From Bacteroidales bacterium (lineage in GTDB: Bacteria > Bacteroidota > Bacteroidia > Bacteroidales > UBA12077), in the NCBI GenBank assembly GCA_018334875.1, contig JAGXLC010000007.1:1-36347 (forward strand): a stretch of 36,347 nt of DNA, given 5' to 3'. The notes beneath the pieces were generated by a model. It saw only the letters and a program-made list of their open reading frames with translations. It searched no databases and was not told the DNA's origin. A program made the translations under genes and the position numbers. Shown piece after piece: positions 8,041-15,231 of the stretch. The first letter of the stretch is position 1. Each line of letters opens with the position of its first letter.

Positions 8041-8922
8041 TTAAATCTGACTGTTTTCTTCTAATATGCTGTATAATTGATTCAATTCCTCTATTTTATC
8101 CGGGTAGCCCATCCTGTCGTATGAATAAATCAAATTGCTGATCAATCGCTGAATGGTTTCTATGTTGGAACAGGGAAGGTAATATTCCTTTTGCGGTTTC
8201 AAGTCCTGTTGCTTGATGAAATAATCTATTTCTTTTTTCCCCAGTATAGCCCCTTTATTATAGGGATTGATGTAAAACAGCATCTGATTTTTCGGATTGT
8301 TGCTTTCGGTATATTCATTTTTGTAGCCCACAATGAAATTTTTGGGAAGGTTTACCCCGTATATGGGTATATTCAGTTTTTCTGCCAGAGAAGAATATAA
8401 AATGGACAGCGTGATGGGATTCCCTTTCTTGGTTTCAAGTACATGGTTGATATAGTTGTTCTGGGGAGCATAGAAATTGGCTGCATTGTTTGAAAATCCA
8501 TAGATTTTAAAAAGGATGTGATTGATGATACGCACCTTTTCCAAAGCTGTCAAATTTTCGTTGATTTCCAGCCAGATATCTTTTTTTATGGTTTCAAGTT
8601 TGTCGTGATAATATTCAAAATTTAACTCGGGGTATTGGTGTTTGGCTAACAGGAATGCGCCTTCAAAAAGGTCCTCACCTCCGGTCATTGCCCATTCTCT
8701 GAAGTTGTTCTTTGCAGAATTGAACTGTATTTCCTGTATCAGATTTTCCAGGCGGCTTTGGATTTTTTCATCAAATGATTGCTCCCAGGCCGCTTCCAGC
8801 TTAGGGATTACATCGTATCCCTGGTCGAGTAATCTCCCGGATACCTGGTTGTAAATTTCTTCATTCGGGTCGTCCAGAAGTTTTACAAGTGCTTTTATTT
8901 CATCTGCCGTTAGTTTGTTCAA
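8041..8922 (-). CDS. SirB1-like transglutaminase-fold protein
   Basis: The 293-residue protein has an N-terminal all-helical region and a central segment with KKGNPITLSILYSSLAEKLN followed by IPIYGVNLPKNFIVGY. This is the signature of the SirB1 / transglutaminase-like core-2 family. These proteins usually lack the transglutaminase catalytic Cys and their biochemical role is unclear, so no reaction is assigned. No signal peptide is seen. It lies 12 bp downstream of the nucleoside phosphorylase gene and is probably co-transcribed with it. Its TAA stop is in frame with the dehydratase fragment that follows. Confidence 0.8.
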   Translation of the reverse strand: MNKLTADEIKALVKLLDDPNEEIYNQVSGRLLDQGYDVIPKLEAAWEQSFDEKIQSRLENLIQEIQFNSAKNNFREWAMTGGEDLFEGAFLLAKHQYPELNFEYYHDKLETIKKDIWLEINENLTALEKVRIINHILFKIYGFSNNAANFYAPQNNYINHVLETKKGNPITLSILYSSLAEKLNIPIYGVNLPKNFIVGYKNEYTESNNPKNQMLFYINPYNKGAILGKKEIDYFIKQQDLKPQKEYYLPCSNIETIQRLISNLIYSYDRMGYPDKIEELNQLYSILEENSQI

Positions 8923-8934
8923 TTGGGTATGGTT

Positions 8935-9834
8935 TTAAATGTTTTCCAGTACTTTTTTTGTTAATTCCTGCATTCTGGGGGTATAATCCCCAATGTACTC
9001 GTTGGTGACGCGGTTGGCAATGATGGCGCAAACCGTTACAGCCTGATGACCCAGCGCTTGTGACAATGCATAAATGGCAGAACTTTCCATTTCGTAATTG
9101 GTGATGGATAAATTTTTGAACCGAAAATTGCTGATTTTATTGTTCATTGTTTCATCAGAAAGAGGCAGTCTCAGCCTTCTGCCTTGCGGGCCATAAAATC
9201 CCGGGGCGGATATGGTCATTCCCTGAATCAATGTTTTATCTTGAAATTTTTCCAGAAGTTTTTCAGAGGCATCTGTAACATAGGGAAAAGTGAAATTCTG
9301 ACTCCAGTTAAGATGATTTTTCAGGCTTTTTTCAATATTTCGGTTTTCTTCGTTCTGATTTAACCGGTAAAAATGGGCCAGATTATCAAAACCAATGGAT
9401 TTTTTGGTGACCACGAAAGCGCCGTTGGGGATGCTTTCCTGAATTGAACCGGAGGTGCCTATTCTGATTATATTGAGCGGTTGAACGGTGCTTTTTGTTA
9501 CCTTATTGGTAAGGTCTATATTTTTGAGCGCATCCAGCTCGTTAATCACAATATCAATGTTGTCCGGCCCAATGCCTGATGATATCACCGAAATGCTTTT
9601 ATTTTTGTAGGTGCCTGTAATGGTTCTAAATTCCCTGTTCTGTCTTTCGATTTCTATACGATCGAAATATTCCCCTATGAGGTCAACTCTTCCGGGATCC
9701 CCCACCAGAATAATATTATCGGCAATCTCACTGGGGAGAAGTCTGAGATGAAAGATGCTTCCGTCGCTATTGGTTATCAGTTCCGAGGATTTCATCATTA
9801 TTGAGCCCGTATTTTGTTGTTCAAAGCTATTCAT
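8935..9834 (-). CDS. Nucleoside phosphorylase (uridine phosphorylase-like)
   Basis: This is a member of the PNP/UDP phosphorylase family, about 299 residues. The phosphate-binding loop is LVGDPGRVDLI (about 41-51), IRIGTSGSIQ forms the central active-site strand, and NYEMESSAIYAL carries the ribose-binding Met-Glu pair. These enzymes cleave nucleosides with phosphate to a free base and ribose 1-phosphate in the cytoplasm; uridine is the likeliest substrate but purines cannot be excluded. The N-terminus (SELITNSDGSIFHL) resembles bacteroidal family members. Internal ATGs at 9798 and 9795 are possible alternative starts. Confidence 0.85.
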   Translation of the reverse strand: MNSFEQQNTGSIMMKSSELITNSDGSIFHLRLLPSEIADNIILVGDPGRVDLIGEYFDRIEIERQNREFRTITGTYKNKSISVISSGIGPDNIDIVINELDALKNIDLTNKVTKSTVQPLNIIRIGTSGSIQESIPNGAFVVTKKSIGFDNLAHFYRLNQNEENRNIEKSLKNHLNWSQNFTFPYVTDASEKLLEKFQDKTLIQGMTISAPGFYGPQGRRLRLPLSDETMNNKISNFRFKNLSITNYEMESSAIYALSQALGHQAVTVCAIIANRVTNEYIGDYTPRMQELTKKVLENI

Positions 9835-9931
9835 TTTTGCAGAATTCTACAATATTTTTTCAGACAGGCTGCAAACACCAATTTTTTTTTAATATTTGTA
9901 GAGCAATTGGTAAATTTAAACATGACTAACT

Positions 9932-11134
9932 ATGAGACTTTTTAAGATTTTTTTTACACTTTTTTTCACAACCACCTTATTGTTCAATTTTCATAATGCA
10001 TTTGCGCAGAATTCAAATGATTATGAATTCACCATGATTAAGGAGCTTGATGCCACTTCTGTAAAAAACCAGTACCGTACCGGTACCTGCTGGAGCTTCT
10101 CGGCAATTTCCCTGCTTGAATCGGAGATGATGAGGAAGGGTAAGGACTCAACAGACCTTTCGGAGATGTATATTGTAAGACATACTTATTCTGAAAAGGC
10201 TAAAAAATATGTACGTTTTCACGGTCATTTGAATTTCTCCCCGGGAGGCGCTTTTCACGATGTGACCAATATGATAGATCAATATGGTATAGTCCCCGAA
10301 TCGGCCTATTCAGGGCTGGAGTATGGCACGGAAAAACACAATCACGGAGAACTGGATGCTGCCTTAAAGGGATATGTGGATCAGGTTATTGAAAATGAAA
10401 ACGGGGAATTGACTCCGGTTTGGCACGAAGGCTTCGTGGAAGTACTGGAGACTTATCTGGGAGAAAAACCCGGGAGTTTTACCTACGAAGGAGAGAAATA
10501 TACCCCGCAGTCTTTTGCAGAAGATTACGTAGGCCTTGATCCCAATAATTATGTGGAATTGACTTCTTATACCCATCATCCGTTTTATACCCGGTTCATA
10601 CTGGAAGTACCCGATAATTGGGCATATGGCCAGGTATACAATTTACCTGTGGATGAGCTGATGGAGGTAATGTATAACGCCATTGACGAGGGTTATACAA
10701 TAGCTTGGGCCGCCGATGTGAGCGATAAGGGTTTTTCCTGGAATAATGGTTTGGCTATTGTTCCTGCCAAAGACCTCGAAGATATGACAGATACAGAAAG
10801 AGCGAGGTGGGAAGAGCTGACTGAAGCAGAAAAACAACAAAGGCTTTATAATTTTAATGAACCCGGGGAAGAAAAGGATATAACCCAGAAAATGCGGCAG
10901 AAAGCGTTCAATAATTATAATACTACCGATGATCACGGAATGCATATAACAGGGCTGGCTGAAGATCAGGACGGAACGAAGTATTTTTATGTGAAGAATA
11001 GCTGGTCTGCTGAGAACCATATATACGACGGATATCTTTACGCCTCCGATGCTTATGTGCGATACAAGACCATGGATATTATGGTTCATAAAGATGCCAT
11101 CCCCGGAGATATAGCTGAAAAATTGGGATTATAA
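9932..11134 (+). CDS. Secreted C1 family aminopeptidase (bleomycin hydrolase-like)
   Basis: The 400-residue product starts with a clear signal peptide (hydrophobic about 6-20, cleavage after HNAFAQ). It has the papain-type active site: Cys53 in RTGTCWSFSA, His335 in DDHGMHITGL and Asn356 in VKNSWS. The large insert between Cys and His and the overall length fit the bleomycin hydrolase / PepC branch, which are usually cytoplasmic aminopeptidases. Periplasmic or exported versions are common in Bacteroidetes. It probably digests peptides outside the cytoplasm. It is a single gene between divergent and convergent neighbours. Confidence 0.9.
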   Translation: MRLFKIFFTLFFTTTLLFNFHNAFAQNSNDYEFTMIKELDATSVKNQYRTGTCWSFSAISLLESEMMRKGKDSTDLSEMYIVRHTYSEKAKKYVRFHGHLNFSPGGAFHDVTNMIDQYGIVPESAYSGLEYGTEKHNHGELDAALKGYVDQVIENENGELTPVWHEGFVEVLETYLGEKPGSFTYEGEKYTPQSFAEDYVGLDPNNYVELTSYTHHPFYTRFILEVPDNWAYGQVYNLPVDELMEVMYNAIDEGYTIAWAADVSDKGFSWNNGLAIVPAKDLEDMTDTERARWEELTEAEKQQRLYNFNEPGEEKDITQKMRQKAFNNYNTTDDHGMHITGLAEDQDGTKYFYVKNSWSAENHIYDGYLYASDAYVRYKTMDIMVHKDAIPGDIAEKLGL

Positions 11135-11206
11135 TCTGGAATTTAATAAATTCCTTTCACGGCGTTTTTTACGTTAAACAGCAGAAGTTTCCGTAATAAG
11201 ATAATT

Positions 11207-12106
11207 CTATGAACGCGGATGATGTTCAATGATCGTAGTTCTCAGGTATTCACGGTCAATGTGTGTATAGGTTTCGGTAGTGGTGATGGATTCATGTCCC
11301 AGCATTTCCTGAATGGCCCTTAAGTCAGCCCCTCCTTCAATGAGATGCGAGGCAAATGAATGCCTGAATGTGTGAGGGCTGACGTTTTTGGTTATGTTGG
11401 CCTTTTCAGCCAGCTTTTTGATTATCAGGTAAACCATTACCCGGGTCAGTTGTTTGCCTCTCCGGTTCAAAAACAGAATGTCCTCACAGTGCTTATCGAT
11501 GTTGAGATGTTTCCGGTCTTCCAAATACAGATTGATCTCCTTAATGGCCTTCTGGCTCACCGGTGTGAGCCTTTCCTTGTTGCCTTTCCCGATTATTCTG
11601 ATAAAGTTTTTATTAAAATACAGGTTGGATATCCGAAGATGTATCAGTTCGGATACCCTAAGCCCGCAACTATACAAGGTTTCGATGATGGCTTTGTTCC
11701 TTTGGCCCTCCGGCTGGCTTAAGTCAATGGCGTGTATTATCCTGTCTATTTCTTCCACCGTAAGGATTTCAGGCAATTTCCTGCCGATTTTCGGAGATTC
11801 GAGCAATTCGGTGGGATCTTTTTCAATATAGTTCTCTATCAATAAGTACTTGAAAAAGGCTTTAATTCCGGAAATCACCCTTGACTGGCTTGTGGGGCTC
11901 ATACCCAATTCATTGACCCAGTGTACAAACTCTCTCAGATGTTCCGGGTCAATCTGATTGGGCCTCAAATGCTCCTTCCTGGCCTGAATATACTCCCGGA
12001 GCTTTTTGATGTCGTTCAAATAAGCATGAATTGAGTTGGAAGAAAGTGACCTTTCCAGTCTCAAAAAATTAACAAATCCTTTTATGGAAATTTCCCAGCT
12101 TATCAT
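11207..12106 (-). CDS. xerD: Tyrosine recombinase XerD
   Basis: The 299-residue protein has the N-terminal SAM-like DNA-binding domain (about 5-95) and the catalytic domain with all expected residues: R150 in SCGLRVSEL, K174 in IIGKGNKERL, H245 and R248 in SPHTFRHSFA, H271 in MLGHESI, and the nucleophile Y280 in TTETYTHID. Length and spacing are those of XerC/XerD, which resolve chromosome dimers at dif with FtsK, and not of an integrase with an arm-binding domain. Nothing nearby suggests a mobile element. It is divergent from aroQ. Confidence 0.9.
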   Translation of the reverse strand: MISWEISIKGFVNFLRLERSLSSNSIHAYLNDIKKLREYIQARKEHLRPNQIDPEHLREFVHWVNELGMSPTSQSRVISGIKAFFKYLLIENYIEKDPTELLESPKIGRKLPEILTVEEIDRIIHAIDLSQPEGQRNKAIIETLYSCGLRVSELIHLRISNLYFNKNFIRIIGKGNKERLTPVSQKAIKEINLYLEDRKHLNIDKHCEDILFLNRRGKQLTRVMVYLIIKKLAEKANITKNVSPHTFRHSFASHLIEGGADLRAIQEMLGHESITTTETYTHIDREYLRTTIIEHHPRS

Positions 12107-12150
12107 AAATATTTTAACGAATAATGGCAGGAAATTAATATGCTATATAT

Positions 12151-12158
12151 TATTTTTG
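12151..12158 (+). promoter_or_regulatory. Putative -7 promoter element (TATTTTTG) for aroQ-pyk
   Basis: TATTTTTG fits TAnnTTTG and is 28 bp before the aroQ ATG, in the divergent xerD/aroQ gap. No clear TTTG is present at the -33 position. Confidence 0.45.
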
Positions 12159-12186
12159 CTAAAGTAAAAAAAATTTGTGATTGGTT

Positions 12187-12621
12187 ATGAAAATTCAAAT
12201 TATTAACGGGCCAAACCTGAATTTATTGGGAGAGAGAGAAAAAGAAATATACGGAGATATCGGGATGACGGAATACTTGAAGATTATACGGGAACATTTC
12301 AAGGATTTCCAAATTGATTATTATCAGAGTAATATAGAGGGCGAACTCATCGATAAGATTCAGGAAGCGGCGAAAATATCAGATGGAATCATATTGAACA
12401 GTGGGGGATATACCCACACGTCAGTGGCCATTCGCGATGCCGTAGCCTCAGTTTCCTGTCCGGTAGTGGAAGTACATATATCCAATATTTACAACAGGGA
12501 AAATTTCAGACATAGCTCCCTGATTGCCCCGAAATGCAAAGGGTCTATAATTGGTTTTGGATTGGACGGGTATCGTTTGGCTGTTGAAAGCTTAAGATTT
12601 ATTCATTCCAACAAATCATAG
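12187..12621 (+). CDS. aroQ: Type II 3-dehydroquinate dehydratase
   Basis: The enzyme converts 3-dehydroquinate to 3-dehydroshikimate in the shikimate pathway. The 144-residue sequence shows the family signatures in order: [13 protein letters not shown] (6-18), the catalytic Tyr22 in [22 protein letters not shown] with its substrate-binding Asn, [16 protein letters not shown] with the catalytic His, and a C-terminal [10 protein letters not shown]. Length is normal for the dodecameric type II class. An in-frame TTG six bases upstream also lengthens the frame, but the ATG is preferred. pyk follows after 36 bp, so co-transcription is likely. Confidence 0.93.
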   Translation: MKIQIINGPNLNLLGEREKEIYGDIGMTEYLKIIREHFKDFQIDYYQSNIEGELIDKIQEAAKISDGIILNSGGYTHTSVAIRDAVASVSCPVVEVHISNIYNRENFRHSSLIAPKCKGSIIGFGLDGYRLAVESLRFIHSNKS

Positions 12622-12657
12622 TTTTTTGATAGTTTAGCACAAAAGAAACCTAAAAAT

Positions 12658-14079
12658 ATGCAGAAGACAAAGATTGTGGCCACCATATCGGATCAGCACG
12701 CTGATGTAGATTTTATTCATTCCCTTTACAATGAGGGTATGAATGTGATTCGTTTGAATACAGCTCATCAGAATCCCGATCAAACGAAAATGATCGTGGA
12801 CAACGCCCGTGAGGTCTCCGAAAAAATTGCCTTGTTACTGGATACAAAAGGACCGGAGCTCCGAACAACAGCATCATCCAGTGAACTGTCAGCAAGTAAG
12901 GGCGATATACTGTATGTGGAAGGAGATCCCGAAGGAGAGTCTGAAGGAGACCGGCTCTATGTCAATTACAAAGATCTTGCAAAGGATGTTCCGGAAGGCA
13001 GTGAAATTCTTATTGATGATGGGGACATCAGTCTGACGGTTCAGGAAAAGGATAAAACTACACTGGTATGCCGGGTAAACAATACAGGGGTGATCAAACC
13101 CAGAAAAAGCATCAACATACCCAAGGTTAAGATAAACCTTCCATGCGTTACGGAAAAGGACAACCAGTACATCCATTTTGCCATAGAGCAGGAACTTGAC
13201 TTTATAGCCCATTCCTTTGTCAGGAGTAAAGAAGATGTACTGGCGGTTCAGCATATCCTGGATGAGCATGAAAGTGATATTAAGATTGTAGCCAAAATAG
13301 AAAACCAGCAGGGTGTGGATAACATTGATGAAATCCTGGATTATGCTTATGGAATTATGGTGGCCAGGGGAGACCTCGGTATAGAGATACCCTACGAAAA
13401 AATCCCGGGCATTCAAAAGTACCTGGTGAACAAATGTATCGAACGGAGGCGACCTGTAATCATCGCTACCCAAATGTTGCATTCGATGATTGAAAATCCC
13501 CGACCTACCAGGGCTGAAGTTACCGATGTTGCCAGCGCCATATACGGTCAGGCTGATGCTGTTATGCTTAGCGGAGAAACTGCAACCGGAAAATATCCGG
13601 TGGAATCTGTACGTACCATGGCCCGTGTAGCCCAAGAGGTAGAGAATTCAAAAGAACCTTTTTATGATGCACCTGAATTTGTTCTTAACAATGAAGTGAC
13701 GGCTTATTTGTGTAAATCAGCCGTTAAAGCTTCTATCAGGCTTGATGCGAAAGCTGTTATTGCCGATACCACTTCCGGGAAAACCATAAGAAGTATTTCT
13801 TCCTACAGGGGCAATAAACCGGTATATGCTCAGTGTTATTCACGGAAAACAATGAGGAAACTGCAATTGTCCTATGGAGTTTTTACCGACTTCATGAAAC
13901 CGCGCAGCACTTCACATGATTTTCTGAAGTCTGCCATTTCTAACCTGAAACAATATCATCATTTCAAGGATGAGGATTTGGTTGTGGTTATTGCCGGTAA
14001 TTTTGGGAGAAGTGCCGGGGCCACCTATATTGAGATAGGAAGCCTGGAAAATCTGCTGGGAGCCTCTGATGTAATATAG
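12658..14079 (+). CDS. pyk: Pyruvate kinase
   Basis: Pyruvate kinase makes ATP and pyruvate from phosphoenolpyruvate and ADP, the last step of glycolysis. The 473 residues contain the N-terminal MQKTKIVATIS, the VIRLNTAHQ and LLLDTKGPELRT barrel motifs, the metal and substrate lysine in IVAKIENQQG, VARGDLGIEIP, and the signature ENPRPTRAEVTDVASAIYG followed by DAVMLSGETATGKYP. The C-terminal allosteric domain is present, ending GRSAGATYIEIGSLENLL. It lies 36 bp after aroQ. A 178-bp repeat element begins 20 bp after the stop. Confidence 0.95.
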   Translation: MQKTKIVATISDQHADVDFIHSLYNEGMNVIRLNTAHQNPDQTKMIVDNAREVSEKIALLLDTKGPELRTTASSSELSASKGDILYVEGDPEGESEGDRLYVNYKDLAKDVPEGSEILIDDGDISLTVQEKDKTTLVCRVNNTGVIKPRKSINIPKVKINLPCVTEKDNQYIHFAIEQELDFIAHSFVRSKEDVLAVQHILDEHESDIKIVAKIENQQGVDNIDEILDYAYGIMVARGDLGIEIPYEKIPGIQKYLVNKCIERRRPVIIATQMLHSMIENPRPTRAEVTDVASAIYGQADAVMLSGETATGKYPVESVRTMARVAQEVENSKEPFYDAPEFVLNNEVTAYLCKSAVKASIRLDAKAVIADTTSGKTIRSISSYRGNKPVYAQCYSRKTMRKLQLSYGVFTDFMKPRSTSHDFLKSAISNLKQYHHFKDEDLVVVIAGNFGRSAGATYIEIGSLENLLGASDVI

Positions 14080-14098
14080 AAATAGTACAGTTAGATAG

Positions 14099-14276
14099 TG
14101 TTTGTCCATAAAGTCAAAGAGATTTGAAAGAGTCTCGTCTAGAATGTTCGCTGGCAAGGCTTGCGAGTTTTGAATGCCGAATGTAGAGACGTACGGCCGT
14201 ACGTCTCTACCAAATATAATTGACTGGCATGAAAAACGAGCGTAACGCAGCCAGCGGATATTATAGACAGACTCTA
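14099..14276. repeat. 178-bp palindromic repeat element, copy 1
   Basis: The element matches 31477-31654 without gaps; I count 18 differences in 178 positions. At its centre is a perfect 28-bp palindrome (14183-14210: GTAGAGACGTACGG followed by its reverse complement). The flanks are also imperfectly complementary: AGAGTCTCGTCT at 14129 faces ATAGACAGACTCT at the right end, and CGCTGG faces CCAGCG, so most of it can fold into one long hairpin. It lies between the convergent pyk and SDR genes. It resembles REP or MITE elements; no transposase is linked. Confidence 0.9.
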
Positions 14277-14340
14277 GATAAAATCCCCTCAAACAATTTA
14301 GTCCATCCGTCATATGATAGGGGTGATGTACATTCACCCG

Positions 14341-15099
14341 TCAAAATCCGTACACAGTGAACCCGCCGTCCACGCTGATGCATTGACCGGTAATGAATTT
14401 GGCAGCCGGCATACACAGATAGGCTGCCAGGGAAGCAACATCCTCCGGATCGCCCACTTTACCCAGTGGTGTTCTGGAGATCACTTCTTCATAATATGAT
14501 TTGTCCTTCAGCACTTCATTGGCCAGAGGTGTTTTGATATACCACGGTGCAATGGCATTGACCCGGATATTGTCCCCGGCCCATTCACAGGCAAGGTTTT
14601 TGGTGAGCTGTATCATGGCAGCTTTGGTCATCCCATATATGGATCCGGTTTTAAGGTGCTTTTGACCGGCCACCGACGATACGTTAATTATGGAAGCCCC
14701 GCCCGATTTTCTGAGCAGGGGTAGTGCATTCCTGCTCATTTCAAATGCAGAGGTAAGGTTGGTTTGGATAATCTTTTCATATTCTTCCCGGGTATATTCT
14801 TCGGTTTTTTTCCGAATGTTTATTCCCACATTATTAACAAGAATATCCAGTTTTCCGAATTTTTCTTCCACATATCCGGTTATCTTCCTGTAAGCCTCCT
14901 TCTGACTCAAATCCTCCCGTATTCCTATCAGCTTTTCTCCTTCCACTTCCTCCATCTTTTCGAGATCTTCCTGCGATCGGGCAATCACGCAAACCCATGC
15001 GCCAAAAGAGAGGAACTCCTTTGCAATGGCTGCGCCAATCCCTCTTGTGCCCCCGGTTACTATGGCAATTTTGTTTTCAAGCGTCCATCTTGTATTCAT
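14341..15099 (-). CDS. SDR family oxidoreductase
   Basis: This is a classical short-chain dehydrogenase/reductase of 252 residues. The dinucleotide-binding motif [12 protein letters not shown] is near residues 15-26, the NNVGIN motif near 89-94, the catalytic Ser is in INVSSVAG, and the Tyr/Lys pair is in IYGMTKAAM. The C-terminal [13 protein letters not shown] is typical. The sequence resembles the tropinone-reductase-like and 3-oxoacyl-ACP-reductase-like groups (NNVGI in place of the common NNAGI). The substrate is unknown. It lies downstream of the nifS-selD fusion on the same strand, with 132 bp between. Confidence 0.85.
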   Translation of the reverse strand: MNTRWTLENKIAIVTGGTRGIGAAIAKEFLSFGAWVCVIARSQEDLEKMEEVEGEKLIGIREDLSQKEAYRKITGYVEEKFGKLDILVNNVGINIRKKTEEYTREEYEKIIQTNLTSAFEMSRNALPLLRKSGGASIINVSSVAGQKHLKTGSIYGMTKAAMIQLTKNLACEWAGDNIRVNAIAPWYIKTPLANEVLKDKSYYEEVISRTPLGKVGDPEDVASLAAYLCMPAAKFITGQCISVDGGFTVYGF

Positions 15100-15180
15100 T
15101 ATTGTAACAGTTTATTAAAAAAATTGAATTTCAAATTGATTGATATGTCAAATTTACAAACTTTGCTTGTATCAGCATAG

Positions 15181-15231
15181 AACCCGCATGTTAACTCATG
15201 TTCTTGGTGTGAAGGTTTCTGCATGCGGGTT
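15181..15231. other. Inverted repeat just after the nifS-selD stop codon
   Basis: AACCCGCATG (15181-15190) and CATGCGGGTT (15222-15231) are perfect complements separated by 31 nt. The right arm abuts the stop codon of the fusion gene. No T run follows on the minus strand, so it is not a standard intrinsic terminator for that gene. Confidence 0.5.

Noticed and set aside
11207-12106. Tyrosine recombinase as the integrase of the tRNA-Ser duplication
   Set aside because: Size and domain layout are those of XerD, it is 10 kb away, and it has no arm-binding domain.
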